Positions 10,625-22,920 of a stretch of 64,000 bases of DNA are shown in pieces (the stretch's first letter is position 1; each line of letters starts with the position of its first letter). The notes beneath the pieces are model-generated. The model saw nothing but the letters and a program-made list of their open reading frames with translations, ran no database searches and had not been told where the DNA came from. A program made the translations under genes and the position numbers. The DNA comes from Physcia stellaris (Eukaryota > Ascomycota > Lecanoromycetes > Caliciales > Physciaceae), in contig JABSSW010000028.1 of the NCBI GenBank assembly GCA_018902385.1, positions 248,001 through 312,000 on the forward strand, written 5' to 3'.

Positions 10625-11284
10625 TCACCTCATCCCAGTCCATACAAATTCTTCGTCTCTTCTCTCCTCGACCCGATGCTCTTCTTGTCTACTCTGCTGT
10701 TCTGACTGACGGCTCTCAATGGTAATCCCGATAGTGATTGCTGGTTTTTGCCCTTTTTCGACGTCTTCATCTTTCCGCCTTTCTTCCTGTCCATGCACCC
10801 TCTGCTGATGGTAAGCTGCGCCAGCATAGCCTGCCTCTACCGGTCCACTCACTGCACCGGATAGGTTTGCCGCATCCACCAAGCTCGGCTCATCCACAAG
10901 CTCGATCTCCGGGGTAGTGCCATTGCGGCTCCTGGTCTTCGGATCGAATGATGCAGCTGACGAACGTTCGTCTGGGGGTGGACCGGTTGCTACGTTATGT
11001 GTGGAGACATGGAGAATGGATCGGCGGGTCTTGAGATTTGAGGCTGACGGCCAGCGGGTTAGGCGCGGAGGTGATGATGGGAGGGGCTTTGCTTTTGGTG
11101 AGGGCTGAACGGTGGGGTAGAAGGTGATTTTCTCGGAGAGGAGGGGAAGGGAGTCGGTGGATATGGAGGTGTAGGCGTCGGATGAAGATGAGAAGCCGAA
11201 GCAGGTGCGTTCGAGGATAGAAGTCCAGATTGTCCGCCTTCGGGATCGACGATGCGGTAGAGGAGACATGGGTAATCTAGGCAA
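10625..11284 (-). CDS. Hypothetical protein, low complexity
   Basis: A single open frame of 219 codons is likely to be a real small gene, because it is clearly longer than the other orphan frames nearby. I do not recognise it. The N-terminus is Pro/Arg-rich (PHRRSRRRTIW), a short ordered-looking stretch follows (LPLLSEKITFYP), and the middle is Ser/Pro-rich. The C-terminal 50 residues are rich in Glu, Gln and Arg (QEERRKDEDVEKGQK, RQEEHRVEERRDEEFVW). There is no signal peptide or membrane segment. It converges with the aminopeptidase gene, 218 bases away. A chance ORF in a GC-richer stretch is the alternative. Confidence 0.45.
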   Translation of the reverse strand: MPRLPMSPLPHRRSRRRTIWTSILERTCFGFSSSSDAYTSISTDSLPLLSEKITFYPTVQPSPKAKPLPSSPPRLTRWPSASNLKTRRSILHVSTHNVATGPPPDERSSAASFDPKTRSRNGTTPEIELVDEPSLVDAANLSGAVSGPVEAGYAGAAYHQQRVHGQEERRKDEDVEKGQKPAITIGITIESRQSEQQSRQEEHRVEERRDEEFVWTGMR

Positions 11285-12440
11285 GGAAGAAAGAGAGTAG
11301 GAAAAATTTGAGGCACTTGATCGTAAGAATATTATTGTTGATACGTCCTCGAGTATGTTAGAGGGGTCGGGCTACGGTAGATTGAAAAAGTAGGTAGATT
11401 GAGCAAAGGGAGATGGCTAATGAAGGAGAGAATTTGACGGCGAGGGCGAGTCGAGTGGGAAGTAAGCTCTATATCATGACAGGTCGTCTTGCTAGTTGCA
11501 ACCTGGTCAGGGTTCCACTGTTGCTTCCATTTCTAAGCCTTGCGTGACCCACTCCAAAGGAATCATTCGGCCTCAGCTCTTGGCGGCTGTGCGTACTCAG
11601 CACGGCACATGAAACGAACTACAACCTTCCACTAAACTTGCCTTTATACGACCTTATGATGTGAAGATAGTAGAGAGAGATAGCGAAATATCCGATGGCG
11701 GACTGCGCAAATGTATCGTAGCGAATTAAGAGGCAGACAAGAAGATCATTCATCCGCTATGGAAGCGCGCTGCTCTGGACCGCGCGCTGAAAAGCGTGAG
11801 AGCATCCAGACCATAGAACTACTGGATCTTAACTTGGTTGACTGTCATCCCTCGCCTGAACGTTCTTGGCTGGACCTCTTCCTGACGGGATCACAGGATA
11901 ATATGTACGTATGGGCTGGGTAATGGAGCAACACGAATAGATGGTGTTCACCGGTCGCAGACTTGCTATTAGGGAAGCTTTCCATCTCAGCGATCCAAGG
12001 GTTCCGTCTTGTCTTATCCTTCACGTCGTTGAATTGGAAAGCCTTTAGGGACACTGGATTTGATCTTCTTTGGCGATGGATGGTTCTGGAGATCTAGTGG
12101 TGTTGCAGTATCAAAATGGGGCACTTCGGGGCTACGGAAGCATGTGGAAAGTGTCACTCAGCTAGAACTAGAACTAGCGATATTGGGACTAGTCTACCCG
12201 CGTTCTGGACGTAAACAAATCAACAAAACAACTGACTCGCTTTCTTTTTCTCTTCTTCATCGATCATGTTTGTAAATGGATTGCTCAGAGCATCATTTGG
12301 CTCCCAGCTCTTGTACATCATCAAATTGCTTGTAATCTCTACCTAGATTCCAGCTGCAACTTCCAGCTGCTAGCAGTCTTCAATAGCGGCCAGAACGCGC
12401 TTCAAGTAAAACAGAATCAACTCCTCGAGGAAAGCACGAC
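11285..12440. other. Intergenic, no gene seen
   Basis: This stretch lies between two divergently transcribed genes (start codons at 11284 and 12441), so it should hold both promoters. A short run of AGAACT units occurs near 12162-12178. Nothing else stands out. Confidence 0.5.
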
Positions 12441-15400
12441 ATGGCGCGGAGCTCTGGCACTACTCCGGAACAGCGCGCTCAACTACTCCGCGAGCTTTCT
12501 CAAGATCTCAATCGAACACGCAACTCATCCGCATCAACAGAATTCTCGCAGGGCACCGCGAGCCCTGACATTACCACCTCCAGCTTCGATCCGGAAAATG
12601 AAGCTCTAGTGTCTACGCACCAATTCGATCCCCCCGAACAGCATCTTCAACAGCTGCGTGTAAGCGCGGAGAACCTCAATAAGTTCAGTCGTCCTAGTCC
12701 TCGTTCTGAGCCTCGGTCAGAACCTGACTACGCGATCAATACTTCTGCGATAGGTCGAGCCTTCCCAGACTTTACTCAAGGTAGTCGCTCCTCCTCCGAT
12801 GGAAGCATGTCCATTGAAATTGGCCGGGGTCTCAAGAAGGGCAGTAGTAACACGATCGGGAAGCTGGGAAGGTCGAACCGTTCTCAGACATCGGCTATGA
12901 GCAATCGGGATGATAGCTTCGATTTCTCAGCCCCAATGATCGGCAATCACTACGTAGCAAGTACTCCACCCTTAGTCAACCCAAAGACTAGAAAACACAA
13001 TGGAACGGTATCAGGCAAGCAAGTGGCCGACAGCCAGGTTAGACAATCATCTGGTCTTCGCAATGAAGTCAGAGACACAATATCCCCACCAATTAAGACA
13101 AAAGATAATGTCTCGGATGGCAGCAGGCAAGGGAGTGGGAAACGCCAGACACTCGCCGCTATGCATGCACGTGTAAGAGACGAAAATGACGTCTCTAATA
13201 TTACTGAAGATCGACCTGCTACGATCGACCTGACCGCAAGAAGCTCTCGCTTTAGCAGTGCCAAGCACCAGGTACGCGACCAACACAACGGTTTACCAGC
13301 TAGGTTCAACTCCAAGCAGGACTTCGTACAAAAAGCTCCATCCAATGACGCTGAAACGACAGCCACCCAACGACCGTTACCGAAAGGTGTCCCAACCTCG
13401 AATCCTACAACACAGTCTGTCGTCTTACCTCAGATGCCCAATGTCTCTGAGCTCCTGTCTGGCGTCTTCGAAGACGGTACGCCGGTCTTCTCAGCAAGTG
13501 GCAAAGCCCGATCATCCCGTTTCACCTCAGGCTCTCGCAAGCAGCAACGTCAGATATCGGGCGTTGATGAGATTGACGTTCCGCAAGAGGAGCAAGATAT
13601 TTACATGTCTTTACAGATCGCCGAGGATAGGGTTGTTGACCTCGAGCGGATTCGTGCAGAAGCAGAATATGCTATTGGAGAGCTTCAAGAGAGGAACCGC
13701 ATTCTGGAGGCAGAGAAAGCAGACCGAAGGCGTAGGCAACGTAGCGATAGTGCCATAGGTCTGACCGAGAGCGGGAGTGATGCTGGTGATGAGATGAGCA
13801 GCGGTCAGCGAAAGCTACTCATCGAGAAGAACCGTAAGTCAATTGCTTTTGCTGAAAGGTGCTTTGATAGCTAACAAGACAACAGGTCTGGAGTCTTCTG
13901 TTCGGCTGCTGTCTAGTCAAGTCGGGGCATTTGAGCGTAAGGTGGCTGTTTCTGACATCACCCTGAGAAATGTCACGAAGGAGCGCGACTTAGCAACTTC
14001 CCAGCTAGGCGTTGCATATGTCACAGTTGAGCAGCTTAAGTCTGAGAACGAAAAGTTGGTCAACGAGAATCAGGAGCTCAAAGCCCAGCTTGCATCAAAT
14101 GCCATCAACCAAGGAACTGAACTTCGACATGAGAGCTACAAGGAAAATCAATCTGCTGCATCCAGTCGTCGCCAAGCGAGCAATCTCCTTAACGGAAGCC
14201 AGACGAACACAAATGATGCGCAACGTCTGGTTGAAGGGTCCACTGAGAACGAAAAGCGTCAGAGCAAGGTAGCAACAAACGACAAAAATTCAAAGTTGCG
14301 TTTCGAGGAGCGACTAGCAGCCCATGCTGCCGGCAACGCACAGTCTCGAAAGGATTTTGACGGCGTTTCCAAACCCCCGACTAGAAATGATAACAGTCGT
14401 TTCTCTCGGTGCGATGGAACTCATGTCACCGACCTGTTTCCACCAACAGAGCAGACACAGCGGTCAGTCGACTTCGCAGAGAGTGAACGTAGCGAAGACT
14501 CGGATATTGAGCAAACCCAGCATCCAAATGCTCCCAGCCGTAAGCAACAAGCGTGCTCGGAACGTGGCGATCTCACCCAGAACTCAACCAAAGACCTTAC
14601 CTACTTGAGCTTTCAAGATGTAAGCGCATTGTCTTCTCAAGGCTATCCAGCCATAGCTAACAACATCGTGCAGAGTGATGAGGTCGCAGAATTGCGACGA
14701 AGACTTGAATATGAACGCCTTGAGCGAAAGCAACAAAAGACCAGCAGGAGTCTCAATCGAAGGAGCCGTGACAACACAGTGCATAGCGAGACAATCGAGC
14801 AGCCTGAACAACCAAAACTACCTAGAAAGTTCTCACTGAAGTCCACAACTCGACGAGTCACTGATCCTGTAGATACCACGGAGCAGTCTCTTGCACTACC
14901 TGAAACCGATCCAACTCCGAAGGTTGTTGCTGAACATAATCGTCGTCATTCTGAGACTTCAGTGGACGTGAGACGGCAGCAGAGACGTAAGCAAGAAGCA
15001 GAAAACATGACATCTGCCTTTATACTTCCCGATATCACCATCCGCCAGCCTCTACCTGAGCTCTCAGCAGCTGGCGAAAAGGTTCTTGATGATCTCAAGA
15101 ACCACAAAGAACAAAATTGCATTGTTTGCCATCAGACAGTCAAATCTGGTTCGAATCATGATCACACTGGCGCTACCAAGGCGTCCATAACGATCCCCAA
15201 GCCCGTACCTGTGTCGGACCGTATGCCTGAACCTACCGAGTACAACGAAGATCCTACGATCCGCCCATCCCAACCACCAGCTTTCGCATTAGCTTTTGTC
15301 CTTAAGGGTCTTGAAGACGAACTTGCTCATCAAAAGATGCAGCTTGCTCACTATCAGAAGCTTTACACCGGTCACGATCCTGCACTTAGCAAGCGTCAAC

Positions 15401-15756
15401 GCAAGTCGGTTTACGCTAAAGTCGAGACGTTACTGAAAGACATTGACGTGAAATCCGATCAGATCTACTCTCTGTATGATGTCCTTGAAGGCCAGAAACA
15501 AGATGGCCATCAAATCACCGAGCAAGAAGTTGAGGTTACTCTGCAATCTATAGGCGTTGACGTGGCTGATCTGGGCCTTCGCGGTGGTGACATTGACAAC
15601 TCCCTTACGAATAAGCCTGCGGAACGTCATCCATGGGATCTGGACAGTAATGACGGAAGCGAAGAGGATTTGCCTTGGGAAGGGATCGAATCGACCGCTG
15701 GTACAACCAAGAGCAATCACTGTGTGAAACCCCGACGCGGTAGCTCGGCCGCTTGA
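12441..15756 (+). CDS. Cep57/Ppc89-like spindle-pole-body protein
   Basis: Exons 12441-13833 and 13886-15756 (52-nt intron) join in phase to 1087 aa. The first 380 residues are Ser/Thr-rich and probably disordered. A coiled coil spans the intron, from QEEQDIYMSLQIAEDRV through LLSSQVGAFERKV to ERDLATSQLG. A second basic, low-complexity region follows. Residues about 930-1035 form a helical block (PAFALAFVLKGLEDELAHQK, LSKRQRKSVYAKVETLLKD, DQIYSLYDVLEGQK) that matches the microtubule-binding domain of Cep57 and fungal Ppc89-type proteins. Members of this group scaffold the spindle pole body. The assignment rests on the coiled-coil and C-terminal blocks; the exact orthologue name is inferred. 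Confidence 0.75.
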
Positions 15757-16768
15757 CAACACCCATGAGACCACGTTTGCGTTCGATCGGAGTTACGGAG
15801 TCCTTGGGTCACGGTGTTCTTTTCTTCGGTAATCCTCTTGACGACATTCGCTTGTAACATTCTAATTAGCGCTTTTTCATCTTACGGCCTCCTTCCTACT
15901 CCCAACCTCAACTCGCCTACCAAGATCTACCAACGCTACTATATTCCTCGACACGAGTTCCTTTGGTGACTGACTTCGGTGTATGTCCCATAGTTGAGCG
16001 ACTGTTGTGGTTCAATAGCTTCTTGTGTCTGGAGGAAAGGAAAAGCATGACTGACTTCGGTGTATGTCTGCTGATCACTTCGCTCTTGGCCGCTTCCGTG
16101 CCCGTGGTATCATTATATTGTACATACTAGTCTTCTTTTTGTCGTCGGGTTTGGGATATGGTATAGAAGGGAACTACTGTTGTTGGATTGGTTTCACGCA
16201 TGCAAGAGCATGATGTACGGATTTTTAAGTAGAAGAATCCAAAAAGTTCAGAACGTTATCCTTGTATCCCCTGACGATCCTCATTATCACAGACCACTTC
16301 TAGTCTTTGTACGGGTGATCAATGTGCAAGCTCAACGATTAAGCAGCGTGTTGGTCATTAAATATTAAGGCGCTTGGCTCCGAGTTCTGACATTCTATCA
16401 GGAGTCGAGCGACTTAGATTCCGCCTAGAATCTTTCTTTCTTCTGATTAAGTGCTCAGTACCTTTTCAGGGGCTTACTGAATGGCCTTTCGAATATCGAC
16501 TATTCATTGCACAGCTTAGGAAGTGAAAGACTATGATATCTACTCTCTACCCTCCCGCTTTCTGCGGTTTGGAGGGCCAGCTTTTCACCGAATCCAATAC
16601 GCAACTTGGATGTCATGATGGAGTGAGCGAGACGGAAAACAGCGATTCAAGACCAAACACTTGACGATATTCCCCTGTTTCCAAAATTCTCCATGCACAG
16701 ATCCGTGAAACGCCCTTCGCTATGCAGCCCAAGCACTAAAAGTGTCATGAGTGAATACACGCTTGCTC
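15757..16768. other. Intergenic between convergent genes, contains a 21-nt direct repeat
   Basis: This is the 3' flank of the Cep57-like gene and of tfb3. The only structure I see is an exact 21-base direct repeat at 15967-15987 and 16048-16068 (core GACTTCGGTGTATG), 81 bases apart. No ORF of note. Confidence 0.55.
15967..16068. repeat. 21-nt direct repeat pair
   Basis: The same 21 bases occur at 15967-15987 and 16048-16068, offset by 81 bases, in an untranscribed or 3'-UTR region. The flanks differ. Confidence 0.7.
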
Positions 16769-17977
16769 TTATTCGGGACCTCCTGCCATTGCCGCTGCAG
16801 CGGTGGCGATCCCCGACTCCACGGCGACGTCTCTCGCTGCGATCTCATCCTCAATGAAACATCCCAGCCCCGAAAATGCCTCGAACATGGCTCTGGCACA
16901 GTACTCGCCAACATCGTAACCACCAGTCGTGATCTGAGGATCTGTCTTCGCTTTGTCCAGCCATGGATGCTCATACTGGTCCTGAAGTACATAGTACTCC
17001 CGCTGAAGTACCACCCCTCCGTAAGGATCATATGGCTGATCCGGTTCAGGCTCATTCACCTTCTTAAGCCCCTTAATCTTGTAGCCAGCGCCCGCGGAAC
17101 CATTGTCTGTCCCAAATGGATCTTTGGCCGCCCTCGCTTGCTCTTTCATCCGCTCTATATTCGCCCTTTCGCCTTTGGCCGAGCTCCGCTTGGTTTGCGC
17201 TTGTTCCATTTCTTTGACTATGGCATCTGCGTTCCCTTTCGAGCTAGCCAGGCGCTCGACCATTGTCCGTTTGCCTTCTTCTCGCTCTCTTCGCTCGTCT
17301 TCTTCTTCCCGCAAGGCCTCTGCTCGTCGTAGCCGTGCGTGTTCTCTCTGCGCTTCCGCCTCGGCGTTGATGTTGACACTTTCTTCGTGGGCGAGACTTC
17401 GGTTGCGCGAGATTGTAGAGCGGTGTTCCGCGGCGTAGGCGGCGATTTTCCTTTCCGTTTCTTCGACGTCGGTGTTATTGACGAGATTAAATGTGAGGAT
17501 TTCGACTTCTTCGAGGTAGTTGTTGTAGTCTCGGAGGGTTTCGAATTCTTCTTGCCGACGATTGAAACTAATGCGTAGTCTTAGTCACGACCTCTTTGTG
17601 ATAAAGAGGGTTACAAAGTGTATGCTACACCGCATTCACCCTCCGCCGAATGTCGACTTCACGCTCGATTCTTATGTCCTTTAGTATTTGCTTCCGAAAG
17701 CGCTGTTTCCGTAGTGTGCGCCCACAGCCAGCTACTGGACATGGGGCGGGGCCCGAGGAGAAGATGCGGTCGACGCAGGATTCACACATCTTATGATAGC
17801 ATTCTGGGTTGATCAGGAACTTCATGTTCTGATTTAGGTAGCGGGAGGATTTGCAGACTGGGCAGATGTCTGTATCTCGAGATCAGTTTTGAGACCATTG
17901 TGAAGAATAATAGGCTCACCATCATCTTCGCCAGTCCGAATGGGTATTGATCCCTTCTTCACTGGCGCGCGAGACAT
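16769..17977 (-). CDS. tfb3: TFIIH subunit Tfb3 / CDK-activating-kinase assembly factor MAT1
   Basis: The protein links the Cdk7-cyclin H kinase to core TFIIH in transcription and nucleotide-excision repair. Exons 17977-17920, 17869-17629 and 17567-16769 give 365 aa. Residues about 20-65 form the N-terminal C3HC4 RING: DICPVCK, then NPECYHKMCESCVDRIF and CPVAGCGRTLRK. This is followed by KQILKDIRIEREVDIRRR and a long central helix (NRRQEEFETLRDYNNYLEEV, then a run rich in Arg and Glu). The C-terminus has the YDPYGG..REYYVLQDQYEHPWL stretch seen in fungal members. The second splice (donor GTAGCA at 17628) was chosen because it alone restores the conserved VFNRRQEEFE junction. Confidence 0.93.
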
Positions 17978-18176
17978 GACGATGAGGGTCACGATAGCTC
18001 TCGACTGCGGGCACGCGAAGTGAGGCTTCTTGAGTCACGTCCACCCCAAGATCCCGAGAGCCCCTAGACAGGAAGAGGTCGGCACAGTTGCCATACTAGG
18101 ACTAGCGCCATCTGAGGCTTCATACCTATCTTCTGCGTTCTGACAGTTTCGTCGACAGTGACAAGCCAACGTCAAG
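17978..18176. promoter_or_regulatory. Shared divergent promoter, tfb3 / URI
   Basis: There are 199 bases between two divergent start codons. Both products serve RNA polymerase II function (TFIIH subunit and an Rpb5-binding prefoldin), so co-regulation is possible but inferred. Confidence 0.6.
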
Positions 18177-20379
18177 ATGACATCCACTAAGGACAGCCTG
18201 GCCGAGCTTGAAAGACACCGCTTGCAGCTAGAGGAAAGTGTTGCGAAGTTGAGAAGATCACTACGCCATTGGCAGACATGGGAAGCCGAATACGAAGGCA
18301 TGAAAGAGGAGATCCATCATCTAGGAGACAACCACATAGATGAGGATCTGGTGAGGACAAGCTCTTGGTACTCAATGTGCTACGTCGTCCTGACCAGTAC
18401 TGTGTCATAGGCTCGCGTTGGCCGTGAATTTGGCGGCGAACTGCTCAACGAGAAAGGTATAGGACGCAATATGTATTGGTATTGAGCATAATACTGACTT
18501 ACGACAAGAGATCAAGCTTCTCTTTTCGGATGCAAATGGCCGGCAACGAGACAGCAATCAGATTATCGGCCTCCTTTCAAGACGACTAGACTGTAAGTAG
18601 TTGGAATCGGATGACTGTCAACGAAGGCTTATCTTGGGGAGACGTCCAGGAGAACGTTAAGACTGCCTCGAAACAGCTTGAGAGTGTAGAGCAGAAACTC
18701 ACGCTTTCGGAACATGTCAGTCGCCCTGTGCCTCGAGATGAGGAAGGGTTACCGTTGATCGACATTCGAGAAGAATTGGACGAGGAGGGTAATGTCATCT
18801 GTAAGTGGCAACTGCTGGACTCTCGTTGATACTTCTAGGCTAATGAGAATGCACAGCCGGCGTTCCCATTCCCGCGTCGGATACAGCGCCTCGCATTGTT
18901 GAAGCTCTACGTAAAGCAGGCGTGAACGATTTTCCAGACACTTCAAAGCGAAAACGGCCAAACTCTGAAGAAGATTACTCAGAAGAGCATACACGGAGAG
19001 AGCCCGTCAAGAACCTCGACGATAGTGTCGGCCCGAAAGACGATACACTTGATCAATCGATTCCAGCGAAACAGCTTAGTGAAACCCGAAGCACTTCTCT
19101 AATCAGTAAACCGGTTGCAAAGGAGGGCGCTGGCTCTGTAGTGCGCAAGAAGAGTGTCAGTTTTGCAGAAGGAACTAAGACCGAAGACTCGAAAGTGTCA
19201 AGAAAACGACAGCCAAATCCACTGTTTGCCAAAGTTCGCAGTCCACCAGCAATTGCAACGGCGGATACGGTACTAGACGTTCAACAAAAGCCTCCTCATG
19301 AGCAACTGACCGCTCTACTGAATGCTGAAGCAAACCTTATGCGAACTGTCTCTAAGAATGACTCGGAAACGATAGTTACTTCACCAATCATACCCGAGGA
19401 GACTTCCGAAGACGCTGCTTTACGTCGGCAAATGCTACAGTACAATATGCAAGAGGTTGGGGCTGTGGTCGCCGAGATAGACCTGGATGAGGACGCGAAT
19501 ACACCACCATATTCCGAGGATGAGGATGAGTACAATTATGATGACGACTCGAGCGTAGAGGAAGAAGAAGATGAGCATGGGAGGGCTACAAACGTTGCGT
19601 TGAGTGATGAGTACATCAGACAGATGAAGAATCTAGAGAAACGGCTTAATGCATCGATGATACAGAACATCGGTCCCGACACCAAATCCGAGCCATCGCT
19701 GCAGAGGGAGAACGCGAATCCAGAGAAGGACGGTCGCGTGAAGTCGAGGGGATCCCCCACCAAGGGTGTTCGATTTGCTGCTAAGCTTGATGTCCAAGAA
19801 GTGCATATCGTGCAAGACAACTCCGAACAATCGCTCCTACCATCGGCTCCTACGCATGACCCAGCATCTAGTACACCGGCGCCTACGACGCCAAGAGTAT
19901 CGCGATTCAAGAGTGCTCGGAAAATGGAAGCTCAGCCGAAAGAAGGGCGCGAACAATCTCAGGCGTCTAGAGCACAGCAACCGTCTCAGCCAGTCGAACA
20001 CGACGTCGTGGAGCGTCCTACGGCAAATAATTTCGTGTTACCCGAACCGAAACTACCAGCGACGATGAGGTCGGACAATCAAGCTCTTGGTGCTCCTACA
20101 GGGCCTCCGGACCGTCCTCATGCTGACACCATCATCGAGCGACCCTTTCCCTCCCATTCCGATGTTCCGCCCCAAGAGCCTGATGAATTCGACCCGCAGC
20201 TACTGCAACAGCAAGCCAAAGTGGAATACCATCGCCAGCGCAATCGGATGATCTACCGACAAGGAGGCTTCTTACCGACAGAAGAAGACGAGGAAACCGA
20301 GGTACCCATCGATGAGCATGGCAATGAAGAGGGTAGAAGAGTCAGTCGGTTCAAAGCTGCTAGGCTAGGTAGAAAATGA
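18177..20379 (+). CDS. bud27: URI / Bud27-type unconventional prefoldin, Rpb5 interactor
   Basis: URI/Bud27 is a prefoldin-like chaperone that binds Rpb5 and helps RNA polymerase assembly. Five exons (18177-18350, 18411-18456, 18509-18592, 18642-18800, 18857-20379) join in phase to 661 aa. The N-terminal 155 residues are a prefoldin alpha-type coiled-coil hairpin: LAELERHRLQLEESVAKL, VGREFGGELLNEKEIKLLF, then LLSRRLDYVQENVKTASKQ. The rest is long, acidic and disordered. It contains KKSVSFAEGTK and KGVRFAAKLD blocks, a Glu/Asp run near EEEEDEHG, and a C-terminal VSRFKAARLGRK motif that occurs earlier as SRFKSARK. These repeated RF(K)xAR and KxVxFA motifs fit the fungal URI tail domain. The four small introns are supported by prefoldin continuity. 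Confidence 0.85.
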
Positions 20380-21121
20380 GGCTGGAATAGCAGTTGCGGC
20401 CGAAGTCGCTTGCTCGAACCCATGTCACGGTTCACTCTGCTCATGTAGGTATGGCTAAGTCTAGCACGCTGTTTCCACATTGCTCACTCTATCTCCTCCT
20501 TCCTCCAGCTCTACATCTTTCTGTTCTACCTTCCATAGCACTTCATCGGAACCACAAGGTGCGCATTCTGCCATTTGGTAGGATCTGGAGGCGGAGCTCT
20601 CACTTCTTCGTCTGCACTCCTCGCTTGCACAAGCAAAGTTCCCAGACCGATGCATCATGGAGGCTCTCTGAAGCTGTGCGGCTTGTTCTTTGGGCATGGC
20701 TATTCGTTTCACCTCCTACATTCAATTCACATCGGCTTGTGCTATTTGATGGTTTCGATGGGGTTATGGCTGAGGACGCAGCCTTGCAAGGGGTTGAGTC
20801 GATCACTGAAGATCCTTCCGATAACATGCTGTTCACCCTTTGGGTTTCATGTGGATGCGGCGCAGAATGCTTAGACGACAGTATCATGATGGTTGTTGCT
20901 GTTAGTAGTCAAGTCGAAGTCTCTATCCCTTTTACCTTTCTATCTCAGGGTTTTTCTACAGAGCTTTCAAAACAGGAAAACCCGACGCTCCGTCCCCAGG
21001 AAGAACTACGCAACTCCATACAAGTAACACACTTCTTTCTGAGAAGAAAGTTCCTATTTAATAGTATCAGAAACATTTGACCTAAGCTCTTGCATCCCAG
21101 GTTTACTTGTGTCACCGCACA
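20380..21121. other. Intergenic, no gene accepted
   Basis: This is the 3' flank of URI and the promoter of the Cys-rich gene. A 228-codon open frame on the plus strand (20394-21080) has no domain or plausible composition and is discounted. Confidence 0.5.
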
Positions 21122-21618
21122 ATGGCAGCTCCACCAGCGCCCTACTACCCTGCAGACCCAAACAACCCACAACAAATGGCGTGAGTTCCCTTTCCAACGC
21201 AATCCCAACATGTCCTACGACTTACCGTCCAAAATAGCATGGCGCCTCAACCTGGCTACGGCGCCCCGCCACCACAAGCATACGCCGTTCCATACGCTCA
21301 GTCGCAGCCTGTAAGTGTATCCTTTGATAGCTGTCCGCACTTAGAGAAGCTACCCCAGCCCCTTCTTCCGCCTGGCTCTCGATCATCGCATGTGCAGAAG
21401 CAGAAGGAGACGGGTGATGGACTAATGAGCAGAAGGTGCAATACACCGACCCTGGACCCCAAGCGCAAGAAATGAACGCCAAAGCACAGACAGGAAAGAA
21501 AGAGAGGAAGAAGAAAAGTGAGGGCTGTATGTGCGAATTCGGCGACTATGGCTGGAATTGCTGTAGCCTGAAGGGCTGGATCGCGTGCTGTTGCTGTCAG
21601 TGCTGTTGTGCGGATTAA
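21122..21618 (+). CDS. Small protein with Cys-rich C-terminus
   Basis: Exons 21122-21180, 21238-21310 and 21433-21618 join in phase to 105 aa. The N-terminal half is Pro/Tyr/Gln/Ala-rich (APYYPADPNNPQQM, GYGAPPPQAYAVPYAQSQP), like a flexible tether. A short KKERKKK basic stretch follows. The last 28 residues hold 10 cysteines, including CCSLKGW and ACCCCQCCC. The layout (Pro/Tyr/Gln-rich head, Cys-rich hydrophobic tail) is like CYSTM-type tail-anchored stress proteins or palmitoylated fungal proteins, which suggests membrane attachment. The resemblance is of architecture only; I do not recognise a named family. The basic run just before the Cys block would favour cytosolic-face membrane binding. 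Confidence 0.7.
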
Positions 21619-22920
21619 TGTCGGTGTGCTTACCGTCGGATGAGGTGATTGTATGGGGCTTAAATTCTGTGATTTTGAGAGGTTAGTATCTTAAGGTTTG
21701 GGTCTGTTGATTTACTTTGTATGCCTTTGATATCGTGTTTCTTTCTTAGAACTACTTTTCCGTTCCCATCCGCCTTCGCTACCAATATTCAATACGCTCC
21801 CTTCGGGAGAGCCGAAGCTTGTGAGGAGGGTTTTGAATCTACTAATATGAGAAGCGCAATAGATGTCGACGAGATGAGTGAGACTGACATTATGGCTCCC
21901 AGAAAAACCAGCGAAAGAGAAATTCTTATTCATATGTCCGCTTTGGAAGGGGCCAGGTGAGATTGCAAGCTCTTACGTTACCGCGTCAGACTCTGCAGCT
22001 GCAAATAAGATGGACCAACGCGATCTAGGGAACCGTGCTGGCGTAGCCGAGATCTGTCTCCCATGCGCCGGCAGAAATTGGCTCACTTTTGCTTGTCACC
22101 CCCTGAAAAGTGAGCCATGCCAGCCCATGGGATAAGCGTTTGAGAAATTACAGGATGCAGATACCGACTGCACCTGAATCGGGTAACTACCTAAAAAAGT
22201 TTAAAGAGTCCTTTATATTTCGGGTAAGCATGGTTTCGCTGAACAAAAAGAGCATATCAAAAGCGTTGCTTGGTCCTCCAAACCGTCTTAGGATGACCAA
22301 GAGAAAGACGAAATCCCAATTGCAGGCCGTTAGAATAGGCCATCGATGCCTCTTCCAACTCAGTCCGTGTTTTTGAACAGGTACGGAACCATCGTTGTAG
22401 AGAGAAAGGCTCCGCCAGCAATATATCGCGGAATTTGCCGGCGATGAAGGCCGTTGAGAGATGCAACATGAGAAACTGGGCTATGAAGCTAGAAGGCGAC
22501 TGCAAGGCGGCAAAGAGAATAGGTATGTCTTTCTCCCTAGTGACCTTTCAGTGCATCGCTCAATCCTTAGAAAATTACAGCTTGCTACGACGTGCGGGGA
22601 AGGCTGAACGCCATTCGCTCGAAGCGTGCAGCTGAAAGTGGTCCACAATAGTGGTCTGCCCATACAGATTCGCTATCGGTTGCTTCCTAACAATTATAAC
22701 TAGCAGGTACGGAGTAGGCATAATAACGCCCTAACGCCCAAGTGGGCTTCCTGCATTAGCACTACAGTTCGAACCTCTTCCGTCGCTAGTGTTGCCTGCT
22801 TGTCTTGTCAGCCTTACCGACATAGAAAAGAAAATCCTTGAGGCCCGCAAATGCCAAGTTTGTCTTGGGTGCTCCTCCCGGTCATTCCATGATCTTGAAA
22901 TCGAGCTACAGCTGGAAAGT
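21619..22920. other. Intergenic, no gene seen
   Basis: This is a long stretch before the ankyrin gene with only short scattered frames. An upstream in-frame extension of the ankyrin protein from 22789 exists, but its Cys-rich sequence does not resemble the family and is not used. Confidence 0.5.

Noticed and set aside
20394-21080. A 228-codon open frame on the plus strand
   Set aside because: Its composition is Ser/His/Leu/Phe-rich without any domain, and it fills the gap between two real genes with no splice or start context.
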